Part shown: positions 47,063-58,759 of the stretch, piece by piece | How positions within the stretch are numbered: position 1 is the stretch's first letter | Layout of the letters: every line of letters starts with the position of its first letter | Origin: Nereocystis luetkeana | Lineage: Eukaryota; Sar; Phaeophyceae; Laminariales; Laminariaceae | Length of the DNA: 64,000 nt | Assembly: GCA_031213475.1 (NCBI GenBank) | Contig: JARUPZ010000012.1 | Span: forward strand, 6,670,878 to 6,734,877 | Direction: 5' to 3' | The notes under the pieces: model-generated | The model's input: only the letters and a program-made list of their open reading frames with translations | The model's database searches: none | What the model was told of the DNA's origin: nothing | Position numbers and translations under genes: made by a program

Positions 47063-47522
47063 TTCAGGCTAAGATGGGAGACAGGAGGAGGAGCTCTCGC
47101 CTGTCACGGGGGCTGTGATGCGGAATGACCTAATCGGCGATGAGGCAAACAAGGAGTTCCAAGTCTTGGTAAGGCATGTAGGTTTTCTGATCAATGTACT
47201 GTAGTACATCGTGAATCGTAGTATCGTAGTACATCCCCTTTGCTACTTGCTACCCTCTGCCCTCTGCCTTGCTTCGTCCTCCCGGTTCAAGCGTAGTGGC
47301 TTGTGTACCCAACACAACATTCTACAAGGTTGTGATTCGTCGTGGGCGGGGCTGAAGCAAGACACCCTATCGTAGAGGACAACCCACTCAACACAAACTG
47401 CAACACTACGTCAACGACAGCAGTAGCTGGTAGTGTGCAGGGTGCAGGGTGTCAGGTGCCAGCCAGGGTACGGTAAATAGTCCTACTAGCTAGCTGGAGG
47501 GCGCGGCCCGAGAGAAGGAGGG
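47063..47522. promoter_or_regulatory. Shared upstream region of TFIIF-alpha and UBL5
   Basis: The start codons of the two divergent genes are 460 bp apart, so both promoters must lie in or near this interval unless there are distant 5' exons. It contains a short open exon-like segment on the plus strand (47118-47168, beginning ATGCGG and ending at TTG|GTAAGG). This could be an untranslated first exon or an upstream ORF of UBL5. No TATA box is obvious. Confidence 0.5.
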
Positions 47523-49673
47523 ATGATTGAGGTGATCTGCAACGATCGGCTGGGAAAGAAGGTAGGTGGTTACGTGGTAGCGTAGAGCCAGGTGCTTACC
47601 GACGAGATACAAAGCAAACCACGTCTAAATGCACTTGTCCAGCATCGATGCCCTTGTCGAAGGACGACGTACAGAGCTGTGCCCCCGGACAAAAGCTTGG
47701 GCCCGCAGTTTACACGCAGGCATGCAGATATTTCGCGCGCGTTTCACGTATATGCAGCGGTGCATGAGGCCAGTCTCGGCGTTCTCTGGGCACGAGTATC
47801 GGCGTACCGGCGTTGTTTTGTGTCACGCCCTTGCCTCCAACCTCCCACAAGCCAACAGTGCGCAATACAGCGGTAGTACCTGTAGCAGTATTAATAATTA
47901 ATATTAATAGCATTAAGAGTATTGACAGTGGTATTATAGTACTGTACCTGGTATAATATTAATTTTAATAGTAAGCAGTCAAAGGTTGAAGTTCGCTCTA
48001 AAACCCAGTATTTATGTGCCGTACCAGGTACTGCTGTACTGGTACGTATGCGTATGTTGACTCCGTTCTTGTTGAGCTCCGTCAAGCGTCAACATTCAAC
48101 ATACCGCAAAATATCGTACTGCTGTAGAATGTTACAAGGTGGCTCGTCGTCGTTATAAGCTAAAACCCTGCTATTGGTGATGTAAAAGTGTGTCCTTCTG
48201 TGTCTTCTTTCCTCGAGCGTTCTGAGAGCGAGTTCGTGGTGGGTTGGGTGGTGGATGGTGGGTGGAGTGCGTTGATGGGTGAGTGGGTGGGACTGTAGGG
48301 TGTGGGGTGTGTTATATCTGGCAGCCCAGCAATACGTACGCCGCATCTCGTCAAATCTGACGCCGTGCTCTACGAATCAACTCTCTGTCAACTCTGGAGC
48401 CCGTTCGCAACGGCACCGCAGATACAACAGTGCGTGTAGTCGCCTCCTCGATCAGATCAGTGAGGCTTACCACGTATTCGCAGACCCAAACACTGATGTT
48501 TCATTGGTCAACCATTAGTAGTGATGTTTGATTGGGTTAAGGTTAGGGTTAGGGTTTGTCCGCTTCGTTAGCTTTGTCTCGTACCTAGGGTGTGCCAACC
48601 ATTAAAATATCTGCGAATCTACCCTCTCCTCGACACCACCCCTGGCCGGCACGCTCTCCTCGGCGGCCAACGCTCGCTCGCGTGCTTGCCCCGGCAGGTG
48701 AGGGTGAAGTGCAACGAGGACGACACGATCGGAGACCTCAAGAAGCTAATCGCTGCGCAGGTCGGGACGCGACCAGAGAAGATTCGAATCCAGAAGTGGT
48801 ACACCGTCTACAAGGTAATATGAAGTAATATCGTACGAGGTATCATTCATTGTGATCTCGTGACCTCCCTCTCAGCCCTCTGCGCTGCCGGCACTTGCTC
48901 CCTTCTTGGCCTTGCCCTCCCAGCTCGTTATTTCTTGGACGGTGTACCGGCGGTCATGATATGTCTTTTGGCGGCATATACATATGTACGATGAGATGTC
49001 TTCGGACGGAGGATATGTTGCGGTCACATCTCAACCCCTGGCAATAACGCCTTTCCGATGCAACTGAACCTCCACGGGTCATGTATATCCTCGATGTACA
49101 GTATTATGTATACTTCGAAGTATGTTGTAGCAAGAGAAGTCTCCTACGGTAATATCTTGTACGCAACAGCAGTGGACGCTGATCATGTATACTGGTACAG
49201 GATTAGGGGGTACTCGTGGTACGATCGTATCGAGCATTCACGGCGGGGATAGCTTCTTCCCCACATCGTTCACGTTGCCCACCCACCTTGACATCGCCCA
49301 CAATCACGCCGCGGGGCGCACGGATGAATGCGGAGGGAGTCTAAGGAGTAGGGGCAACCGGGAGGAGTCTCATGCCGTTCCCTCTTGTTCGCGAGGACAT
49401 GTCCTCTTTCTGCATTTCGCGTCGGCCAGAATGACGCCAGGAATATAGCCCCCTCGTTTTCTTCTGCTCTCCCCTACCTCATCACCATCGCTGTCCAATC
49501 AAACTTAGTACGGATACGTGCTCTATTTCCAGTGTCTCGCTTACTCCCATCCCGACACCCGACGCGTCAACGCCTCCTTCCGTTTTGTATTTTGCTCTCC
49601 CGCGCAGGACCACATCACCCTCGAGGACTACGAGATTCACGACGGCATGGGGTTAGAAATGTACTACAACTAA
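47523..49673 (+). CDS. UBL5: Ubiquitin-like protein 5 (Hub1)
   Basis: UBL5/Hub1 is a small ubiquitin-fold protein that binds spliceosome components without covalent conjugation and affects splice-site choice. Three exons, all phase 0: 47523-47561, 48698-48814 and 49608-49673. The product is 73 residues, exactly the usual length. Exon 1 encodes [13 protein letters not shown]. Exon 2 begins [20 protein letters not shown] and has [17 protein letters not shown]. Exon 3 encodes [20 protein letters not shown] and a final Asn. The protein ends in the di-tyrosine region, not in a Gly-Gly, as is typical of Hub1. Donors are AAG|GTAGGT and AAG|GTAATA; acceptors are GGCAG and GCGCAG. It is head-to-head with TFIIF-alpha. 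Confidence 0.97.
48537..48560. repeat. Short TTAGGG-like interstitial repeat
   Basis: GGTTAAGGTTAGGGTTAGGG in UBL5 intron 1. It is a telomere-like word repeated two to three times, and may be chance. Confidence 0.5.
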
Positions 49674-51379
49674 GCGTACCTTCTGTTGGTTGTTAATAAC
49701 CTCCAGAGCACCCCACAATGGCGGTGCGCGCGTGCGCGCGGGCACAGGGTGTGGGGGAGGTGGAGCGTCAAGGGTCGGAGATCACTGGAGACGTGTGGGG
49801 ATATATAGCGGTAGCCCATTTTCTTTGTCGAAACGCTGAAGTCTCGTGTTGGTATTCGATCTTGAATCAAGCTGGACCCCACTGGGTTTTCCATCCTGAG
49901 GATGGAATGGGCTGGCACTTCTTTCGTGTCTCTCGGTTGCGGTGTTCTATGTATGAAAACATATAATAAACTGAAGCTGTGAGATCGAAAAAAATTAAAT
50001 GTGTCCCAGGTGTATGTCCTGAGCATCCCATGCCTGCATTGCTGAATTTCGTTCTTTACGATCATCGAGATGGCGACCGCGCTCTTTTGCACGTCGGTTT
50101 AATTGCCGTCGGTATCGTAGCGACAGGCTTGTTTGGCTAACCCATCTTGTCCACTAGATCTGCGTTGGTTGCACAAGTGTCAACTTGTGGTCCCAACTTG
50201 TGGTCTCTGGAACGGATTCAGAAAACTTGTCTGTCTGTCCGATCAGGGTCACTCAATGGTCACCTACGTACAAATTTCTTTCGAAACGGCTTCGCCCATG
50301 CCGCACGCATCAGGTCAAAGTCCTGGCGGAGGCGATCGTCATGGTCCGAACCACACCTCTTCGGCTGCCCTGTGTGAGGAGTTATCAGAGTTGACTTCCA
50401 GCATCCCAATCGGGGTGATGGGTCGAGCAGCGGCAATCGCTCCCGCGAAGGCAGCGGAAAAACTCTACGTCAAGTCTATTTTCATGTGGAATTGGGTAAA
50501 TTTCATATTTGTACTGTCGTACAGCAGTTGTGCTGCAAGCGATAAGCGGCGCGGCAATACAAAGCAATGACCACCTACGAACGATTTATTTCGAAACGGC
50601 TACCCCCATGCCGGACGCATCAGTTCGAAGCCCTCGCGGAGGCTTCGCCCCTCTCCATCCCTCCCTTGCTCCCTCTCCCACCGTCCCTGTCTCGCTCGCT
50701 CCCTGCCGGAAGCCCCCCCATCCTTGCTTTCTTGTAACGTACCGACCTGGTACCTGGTAGGTACTCTGACCTCTAAAACGATATATAGTGCGGCCCTAAA
50801 CAGTCATGCCAGTTACGGGAGTACACGTAACTTCCCGTACTCAGATTGAGTCGTCCGTACTTGTTTTTTTCGGTTTAAGAGTTGAGCCCGATCCACAGGT
50901 CCCCCCACCCCCCCACCCTGTTATCTATAGTGGAAGGCCCCGCACACAGCACACAGCAACCGCACACAACCCCAATACACAGCACACTACACACCTGTAA
51001 CGGCTATGGCTGCTGGGAGCGAGCCCTCGTGGGGGGCGCTCATTGCTCAGACACCCGAGGATGTAGGCCGTTTTTTTGCCGCAATTGCCGTCCGTAATTA
51101 AAATTGCTGATTTACCGTAATTACACGTCCGTACTTGCTTCCATCTCCCGTAAGTACCATCGCCGGTCCTACAGGGGTAAACAGAAAAAACTTCAACTTT
51201 GAAAGTTGGTATTCGAACCTGTCCTGTTTGTCAACTCACAACAATATACGTATCAGAACTTTTTGCCGAGGACAGATCTGCAGATTTCGGCCCGGCGGAC
51301 CCTCACACGACGGATGGAATCCCCCGCCTGCGTCTATTTTCTGTACGCGTATGCATTTACCTTTGGCCTTCAAGCCTAA
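49674..51379. other. Intergenic after UBL5, one direct duplication
   Basis: 50255-50330 and 50565-50645 are diverged copies that share TTTCGAAACGGCT and GCGGAGGC. Short frames are present (for example ELTSSIPIGVMGRAAAIAPA at about 50385) but no recognisable family. Confidence 0.5.
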
Positions 51380-51514
51380 GGCCAAGTATTATGGGAAATT
51401 TTTGAGACGTTATTTCTGGCTTTTTCAGCGATCTCCGAAGCCCAAAAATCAGAACCATCTATTATGGGACAGGAAATCATCGATATTTTTGATCTCAGTT
51501 CCTGGAGGGGGCAA

Positions 51515-51568
51515 AAATCAGCAAAACCTCTCAGAACTGAGCTCAGTTCTGAGAGGTTTGGCTGATTT
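51515..51568. repeat. Near-perfect palindrome inside the Harbinger-type element
   Basis: Arms CAGCAAAACCTCTCAGAACT and AGTTCTGAGAGGTTTGGCTG pair with one mismatch across GAGCTC, giving a hairpin of about 25 bp with almost no loop. Confidence 0.85.
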
Positions 51569-51718
51569 CTGAGAACTGAGATTTTTCGTATTTTGGGTGC
51601 TACATCTCACTACTACTGCCAGCCCACCTATCTACCTGCGCACCTGCCACCCGTCACCCACCACGCGAAAGCATCAAGCCGACGGCGGGCGGTAACTACG
51701 GCGCTTGTGTAAAGAGAG

Positions 51719-51840
51719 ATGGCTTCTCCTTCACATGGAAGCAATATTAGCGGTGGCAGCAGCAGCTGCAACAGCGGCACCAGCAGTAGCAGAAGCAGCA
51801 GCAGCACCGCCAGCAGCAGCAGCAGCAACAGCAGCACCAC

Positions 51841-51889
<49 letters not shown>

Positions 51890-52141
51890 GATGGCGACTC
51901 GATGTCGCCGGCGCTAATCCTCCCGTGTTTGGATGCTGAAACCACGCTCGCGGCCGCCGCTGCCTTCGCAACGTTTGAAGACGACGAGGAGGACGCTGAG
52001 ACGCCTGCCGTAAAGCGCTCGCGACGTGCCAAGCCACGCCCAGACTACAGAAAATCGACTTGGATGAAGATGCTACAGGCCGAAGCCAAGCTGTTGGACC
52101 CCACCTCAGACGAAGCCACTTTTATACAAAACCACTTTTAA
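51719..52141 (+). CDS. Truncated transposase-like protein in the Harbinger-type element
   Basis: An uninterrupted frame of 140 residues starting with ATG inside the 878-bp element. The first 60 residues are a Ser-rich low-complexity run from an AGC repeat. The rest contains an acidic patch (FEDDEEDAE), a basic patch (VKRSRRAKPRPDYRK) and STWMKMLQAEAKLLDPTSDE, ATFIQNHF. The RPDY-x(3)-W and D-x(2)-S-x(2)-F pattern resembles the segment just before the DDE nuclease domain in many Harbinger-type nucleases. That comparison is from memory of the family. The frame stops where the nuclease domain should begin, so the product cannot be an active nuclease. It may be a leftover or a DNA-binding derivative. 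Confidence 0.5.
51756..51890. repeat. AGC/CAG trinucleotide repeat
   Basis: Interrupted CAG tract encoding the serine run of the Harbinger-element ORF. Confidence 0.9.
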
Positions 52142-52257
52142 AAATCAGAACCCATAATACACGTTATATATTTTCACCCACACTTTTCTGTAGCCCGAAA
52201 ACTCACAAAATAAAAAGACAGAAATAACATCTCAAAAATTTCCCATAATACTTGGCC

Positions 52258-53929
52258 TAAGCTTCAAATATAATACCTGGTACCTGGTATAATTTAATGA
52301 ATTCAATACAACACCAAGTATATATGGCATTATTATACATTGCGCATGGTAGCAGACGAGTAGCCGTATGTACTTATTTCATCGCCAGTTGTTAACGTTT
52401 TCATTATTAATAGTACTCATGAAATTATGTGGGGAATGGAAGTTGGGAAACGGCTGGCAGAGAGGCGTATGAGGGATACTGCTGATTTACGGAAGGATAC
52501 TCGGTTTACATTGAAATGTCCTCGACGCTATATTGTCGGAAGGCAAGCATAATAATAGTCGTGTATTAGAACACTACACATTGTCGGATGGCAAGCATAA
52601 TAATAATAGCAAAAGTACTCGTACCGCAGTCCCGGTTTGGGGACAAACTGCTTAGAAATTGACGTGTCCCAGGCTCCAATAACTCTGAAGTGGAAGAATA
52701 CCTTGGTAAGAATAAAAACAAGCAAATAATAATACACATGATATCTAACAAGATATATAGTCTATCCTAGTACACACACTTGCGGAGTAAGCACGCCAAA
52801 CCGTTCCTTGGTCGTGCAATAACAGTGCTTTAAACCGTTGTGACGGACACCCATCTCGCACGCCATGTTCGGCTGTCGGGCTGTAATTATCTTCTTGGGT
52901 ATATATACGTATTACCGGTGAGGGTTTTGACCAATTTTTATGTGCCCTATACTATACTACTGTACGAAGGCACCTCAAGATTCGTGGTTGATTTGCGATG
53001 TACATAATCGCGTCCACTTTTATTTCGCAACCATAGGAACGCGTGAGAAGCTCAAGGGGTGTCTTAACGCCAATGCTCTAAATTCTGAAACGACGGAAAT
53101 CGGTGTTACATCAACAAGGCTTGCACCTTGAGTGCGCGCTCGCGACACGCCAGCGCCAATACGCGTAGGGCATGCTCGGTACTGCTGTGTAAACCACCAA
53201 GGAAAGTGGACGCGCCGGGATTTTGTTTTCATGCCAGGACCCCGAGATTAGTGCCTCTTATTTCTACGAGGAATAAGAGATGCCATTAATATGATGACGT
53301 CCGCTAGCCTGGGGCAAAAAAAACCGTCAGGCAAGACCGCGTAAGACCAATCGTTGTTCGGACCTGTGGGGCACGGTGAAACCAGTTAGAACCAGTTCGT
53401 TCACCCCTGGCAACAGTGGCACGCTACTATTGTCACATCAGCAGTAGTATCCCTGTTGGGATTCAAAGGGGAAAAAACAACAAGAACGAATAACACCTAC
53501 TCTCATCGGCAACTGGGCGACGGAATGATACAGCTACAGTAGCAGTACACATGGGTTTTGCAGGGGGTTGCATGACACGCGCTGCATGGGTGTGCCCACC
53601 CGTAGTGCTCCGCGCCCACGTTAGCACTTCTCACATTCTTGGCCGCTATATGTGGGTCCCCAAAGGGATAAGAGTGCACAACATACCCACCCACGAAAAA
53701 CAAACACCAGCACATGGTATACAAATACGCGTAGGGCTGCCCGCTCGCAAGGCAAGCAAAAACTTTACCCTCGTGGCGGATATGAATGGAAAAAACTCGC
53801 AGGCGACCTGGGGTAACGGAAACGCGCTGCGCTGTACCGGCGCCGTGGCCACTTCCGCAACAATGCATCGCCCGAAGGACATTGAGCGTCATCAGAATCG
53901 TACACACACCGTCACACCAACAGGCATCA
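52258..53929. other. Intergenic, no gene seen
   Basis: 52620-52660 is a partial MITE-B arm (CCGCAGTCCCGGTTTGGGGA). 52670-52730 matches other dispersed fragments at 10920-10975 and 36030-36085 (CAGGCTCCAATAACTCT). 52274-52289 holds two tandem TACCTGG units. Confidence 0.5.
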
Positions 53930-56277
53930 TCAAAAGAACATTGACGGCGCGTCGTCAGAATCGTACACTCCCTGGAGGTCACTCTCGCTGCCAGCATCAC
54001 CATTCCCAACGCCAACGTCACTACCCTCGCCGCCAGCGACCCCACCCCCACCCCCGTCTTTCCACGGCTCGACCCAACCAGGGTCCTCCTGGGACAGGGT
54101 CAGCCCCCCCCCATCCCCCTTCAGCCCGAGACTACCCAACCCTTCTTCCCCCCCACCCCCTTTCCGCTGCTTCTTCTGCCCCTCCGTTTCTTTTAGCCCC
54201 CCATCTCCCGCGGGAATTGCGCCGTCGCCAACGCCCACTACAATATTCTTTCGGCGCTTAGCACCTGCTCTCATCCCAGCTGCTGCTCCCGCCGCCGCCG
54301 CAGCCACCGATGCTGCTGCCGGCCCCGCCGCCGCTGCTTCGGCCGTACTCGCCCCTCTCTGGCGCTTCCTGGTATCAGCTCTCGGGTCTCCTGTTCCTGA
54401 CGCCAGGCCACTCACCGAGCTGAAGCCGCTGCGATTTTGATCATCGGCTGCGGAAGTCGAGACGCCACCGTGGCCGCTGCTGCTGCTGCTGCTGCCGCCG
54501 CCACCGCCGCCGCTCAAGGCCTGTTGCTCCTGACGCCCAGGAGCCCTTCCTTTCCCGGGAGGCTGTGCTGCCACCACGCCCTCGGCAGCTGCAACCGCCT
54601 TGGTGGTCGAAGAAGCCTCGGTTGCGGTCGTTTCCGACTCTTGCCCAACCACCTTGTTAAGCTGGTCGTAGGCCTGGGAGGCCTTGAGCTCCGAGTTGGT
54701 CTTGGCCAGGAGGGTCTTGAAGCCGTCGCGCTGCCCCTCGACTTGTTTCAAGCTCGCTTTGAGGGCCTGGACCTCTTCCTCAGCGTTCGCTAGTCCCTGA
54801 AGTCGCCACCGCGGGGAGGGGGGGGGGGTGAGCGAACGGGTTATTTCCGATACAACGTCACGTGGGCGAGAGGAAAGCACACCTCCAACAAACGTGCATG
54901 ATCATGGATGAAACGTGATATTCTTGACCTATCCAGAACGACCCGACGGCTAAAACAAAAACCTGGTCTTTGTAGCAAAAACATGGCAACACTCGACTAA
55001 TTAGACAGTAGAAGCGGTCGTACTCAAAAATGAGTGTTGTATGGTGATACGTACCATTGTAGCCCTTTGTACCACGTATCCCGGAATAGACTACCACACA
55101 AAACACGCAGACATCGCTGATACCGACCCCATAAATGCACAAAAAAAGCAACCTATCAACATGGTTAGGGAAAGGGATATACATAGGGTTACAGTCCGAT
55201 ACGTCCAACCGCACCTTCACCAAAATCTCAGCGGCGCTGCGCATCATCAGCGCGGCGCGCCCGTCCCTGCTCTTTCGCAGCATCTCCACAACGCCGAGGT
55301 TAAGCATGGACGTTCTCGAGAGGTGCGCGGCCAACTCCCCGTTCATCTCCCTGAAGTCCCTGACGAGCCTCAGCATCACCGCCCTCGCCTCGCCGTCGCT
55401 CCTGCCCTCCAGCGTGCCCATCGTGGCGTCGTGGCGTTGGCGCAGTCCGATGCTGGCCCCGTGCAGGCGGTGGCCGGCCCATCGCAAACTAACTCCTTCC
55501 CGTTCGAGGCTCTCGACCTCATCACTCTCCTTCTGCTCGGCCTCCTGCAAGCGGAGGACACACACGAAGCGCGACGACGACGATGATCAGGGTGGTTAGC
55601 AAAATTTGATGGAGATCGACGAGCCGTGGGATGCTGAACCTTCGCGATAAAAATGAAAGCAAGAACCGGGGGGAGGGGAGGGAGGACACCTGTGACCACA
55701 GGTTGACCAGAGAACTGGAGAGTAAAACTGATGGAAAAAAATAGCGATTATGAAGAGGTTCGAACGACAGCCTAGTGCATTAATCAGCCTAGGTGGAGCC
55801 CGGGGAGGTCACGGGCCGAACGGAGCGGCGGGGATTGTACCGGACAAAAAAAGTTGGCGCCCGCGAGCGCGTTCGTCTCACCACCAACACCACCACCACC
55901 CGAAAAAAAATGCCTTCCCCTCATCTGTCCCCTCTGAGGTCTACGGGTCGTGATTGATCTTGCTGACGTCGCGATGCCCCGTGCGCAACTTGTAAGAGTG
56001 TACAATACCGTACCGTCCCATCGGTGCCGACAACGCGGGCGCGCTTACCGTAGTAGGCATCGAACTGCGTAGAACGCGTACCGTCTCCTGTCGCTCTCCG
56101 CCCCCACACGTTTTCTCGGCCGGCCGACTGGCCGACCGGCCAACCGACCGATCGACGGAGCAACCGAAGATGCTTACCAATCTCCAACAGATAGGGCTCT
56201 TCTGTGCGAAGACGCCCGTCCGCGCGCCCCGGCTTTTGCGGTTCAACTTCTTCTTCTTCTTCGCCCCGACAACGAAC
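53930..56277 (-). CDS. Unrecognised coiled-coil, probably nuclear protein (5' end not found)
   Basis: I do not recognise this. Four exons join in phase: 56277-56178 (starts after TTTTGTAG, ends phase 1 before GTAAGC), 56087-56014 (ends phase 0 before GTACGG), 55544-55215 (CTTGCAG acceptor, ends AAG|GTGCGG) and 54796-53930 (ACTTCAG acceptor, stop). Together they give 456 residues without the true N terminus. The first exons read TEEPYLLEIGDGTRSTQFDA and YYGKRARVVGTDGT. Exon 3 is largely helical (MLRLVRDFREMNGELAAHLS, MLRKSRDGRAALMMRSAAEI). The last exon starts with a coiled coil (NAEEEVQALKASLKQVEGQR), then has long Gly/Ser/Ala-rich disorder with two basic nuclear-signal-like patches (RKRQR, AKRRKN). 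It ends in an acidic tail, ESDLQGVYDSDDAPSMFF. The exon 3-4 part is firm. The first two exons are less so and could belong to something else. Confidence 0.6.
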
Positions 56278-58181
56278 CTACAAAAATCTCTACAGACAAA
56301 AAGAGAAAGCGGTCAACGTCGAGGTTAACTTCGGGAAGCTTCATTCAAAAAGACAAACGCGACTTCCTGCGGAGGAGAGCTGCCTTCTTACATGACACAC
56401 AGCAGCAAGCAGAAACAGCGCTACGACCTCCGGAGGAGAGCCGTCTTGTTGATTGTAAGTAGGAACAGCACTATGAGCGCCTACCGGATACCTGGTAGGT
56501 TTTTAAGCTACGAGTATCCTTCGACAGCCCGCAGTCGGCACGCTTCCGGGTGTACCTGTCTTGGCCTTCCACGCTATCTAGGTGAAACCCCGATGCCGGG
56601 GACACCAACAAATTATTCTCGAACAGGAGAGGAGAGAGGAGACAGGAGGCGTTTCAATCAGGTTCTTGGTCAGACAAGTGGAGCTGAGCTACAGCAGTAG
56701 CCAGGGTATGCTTCACTTTGAAATTTGAAATTTTGAACGCGAAAACGGGTTGGATCGGTCGTGATCGGTATTAGACGCAGAACTAGAACGAGACCGCAGA
56801 GATGGGCTTTCACCTTACCTCTCGAGCGTCAGCACCTGACTGCAGTTACAACCGAAATAAAAACAACAGCCACCGCCGCTCCTTCAGTGTGGTTCACCTG
56901 GTGTATCAGTATATCAGCACCTCATCAGCTTTGCTTGCGAAGCGACTCCCTCTCCCAACAAACTTCCCAAGGCTTGGTTGGCCCTGCCGCTGCAGTTATT
57001 TCTGGTACGAACAGGGTCAAGGTACGAGTATACTCGATGATACCCATCGAGTATACGATCTGAAGCCTCGACAGTGGTTTCAAATTTCACCTGCGTCCTA
57101 TTCTCGCTACCCAGATGAGACGGCTCCAGTTTTCCGACGACAAGCTGCCCAACACGTGTCAGTTATTTACCGACTCGCGTACTTCCCGTAGCTTGTGTTG
57201 TTTCGTCGCACCAGGTGTTGGCGGCAGCGGCACACAAAACGACAATATGTCGGGGTTGTGACGGCTCATGAACCCACCCTATACATGCCTTGCAGAGGTA
57301 GTGAAAACCCCGAATATTGGATGCAGATTCAATTCATTATTATCTCACCTCCAGCAGGCCACCTCACGAGAACCGCCCAAGACAACGGGAGAAGAGACGG
57401 ACAAGTAGCCGAAGAATCTTACTGATGGAAAACACACAGCGAAGGCGACGCGCGCGTCCCGCTTGCGTGTGGCAGGGTGGGAGACAGGTGAGTCCGTTCG
57501 TTCGATCGACGCGTCATTCTATTTGGTGTGCTACGTACTTGGACGTCAGCAGGGCCTCTGACTCTCGCTCAGTCGCGGGTGGCGACACGCTTGCTTTGCT
57601 CAGGACTGCTAGGGTGCGCGAGACAGCGATATCTCGATCCCGCTCGCATACGCCAGGTTTAGTTAGGCCTGCTGGCTGTGCGTCAAGGCGTCTTCCATGT
57701 GTGACCTCCGTGTTCTGCCAGCTACCAAGCACGCTCGTTCTTTCGGAAAATTCTCGGGTTGTCTGTTGCCCACCGATGGTACACGTAGCAGTACATCGCA
57801 TCGAGGATCATGCAGAGTGACACAGGAGGCAGGAGGAGTCACTACGAGTAGTTTCGCCAGCAAGTCTATACGAGAGAAGTCTCTTGTAGGCCGGGCTTCG
57901 CCACCAATCGCACAGTAACTACAGCAGCAGCAGCAAGCAGGAGCAGCATCAACAGCAACGATGATAGTAACATCAGCAACGACAACAACACGAAAAAGTA
58001 GGAGTAGAAGCACGAATACGAGTACCTGGCACCTGGTAGCTTGGTACTACGTACCAGTACGAAGGTGAACGAACTTTTTGCCATACAAACATGAACCGCT
58101 GACACCGTTCGAACCAAAATCCAAAATCCAAAATCAACCTTCTCGTTGGGTGGTCCCTCTATAGTGCAGGTTGAGCATTAA

Positions 58182-58271
58182 CCCTCTTAGGACCCCAGTC
58201 CCGTTTTGGGGACAAACTACTTATAATTCGAGAGCTTTGTCCCCACATATGGGAGTGCGGTGTTAAATGGG
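58182..58271. repeat. MITE-B (piggyBac-like), copy with TTAA on both sides
   Basis: TTAA at 58178-58181 and at 58272-58275. The ends are CCCTCTTAGGACCCCAGTCC and an inverted GTGCGGTGTTAAATGGG. This is the cleanest example of the TTAA target in the family. Confidence 0.85.
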
Positions 58272-58360
58272 TTAATAGTGCCGGCTGCTATTAATGTTAA
58301 GACCTTAACTTGGTTCCTGTGAAATCGCTTGGTAGCCAGTGTGGTTGTGGTTCGTCTTGA

Positions 58361-58759
58361 CCCTTTTAGGACTGCAGTCCCGTTTTTTCTTTCTTCTTCT
58401 TTTTTGTACCATCACTTTTACTTTCTTTACTCGTAGGAGGTTTTCCCTTCAGCGATGTTCTGGACAAGCCGTGGTCACAGGTGTCGTCCCTCCCCCCCCC
58501 CCCACGGTACGTGCCTTCATTGTTATCGCGCATAGGGTTCATGATTCACCCATTTGCTCGCCGATTTTCATCGAATGTTGCTGACTCACGCTCTCGCGCT
58601 TTCCGCTAGTCAGTTATTATCCAAGAAAAAGTCCTTACGGTTGCACTCGGGGAGACTCGAACCCATGAAATCGATCTCAATAGGCACGCGGACGAACCTA
58701 TGATACCAAGCCACCGGGGACGAACCACCCCCAAAACGGGACTGCAGTCCAAAAAGGGC
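58361..58759. repeat. MITE-B copy split by a SINE-like repeat
   Basis: The left arm CCCTTTTAGGACTGCAGTCC (58361-58386) and right arm CCAAAACGGGACTGCAGTCC (near 58731-58753) belong to one MITE-B. The intervening sequence is the SINE-like repeat. Confidence 0.65.
58430..58728 (-). repeat. tRNA-derived SINE-like repeat
   Basis: On the minus strand the head (58728-58628) has TGGCTTGGTATCATAGG and the B-box GGGTTCGAGTC at tRNA spacing. The body matches 12005-12245. Pol III promoter boxes plus dispersion suggest a SINE. The copies are diverged. Confidence 0.6.

Larger units (their letters stand above)
51380..52257 (+). mobile_element. PIF/Harbinger-type DNA element with transposase fragment
   Basis: An 878-bp element whose first about 50 bp (GGCCAAGTATTATGGGAAAT, then TTTTGAGACGTTATTTCTG) are repeated inverted at its right end with few changes. 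TAA flanks both sides (51377-51379 and 52258-52260). Three-base TWA duplications and termini starting with GG are typical of the PIF/Harbinger group. The interior has a strong palindrome (51515-51568) and an ORF (51719-52141). Confidence 0.8.

Noticed and set aside
52940..54261. Plus-strand ORF 53551-54261 (236 residues)
   Set aside because: Its second half is the antisense of the last exon of the coiled-coil gene, which has the better codon pattern and splice borders.
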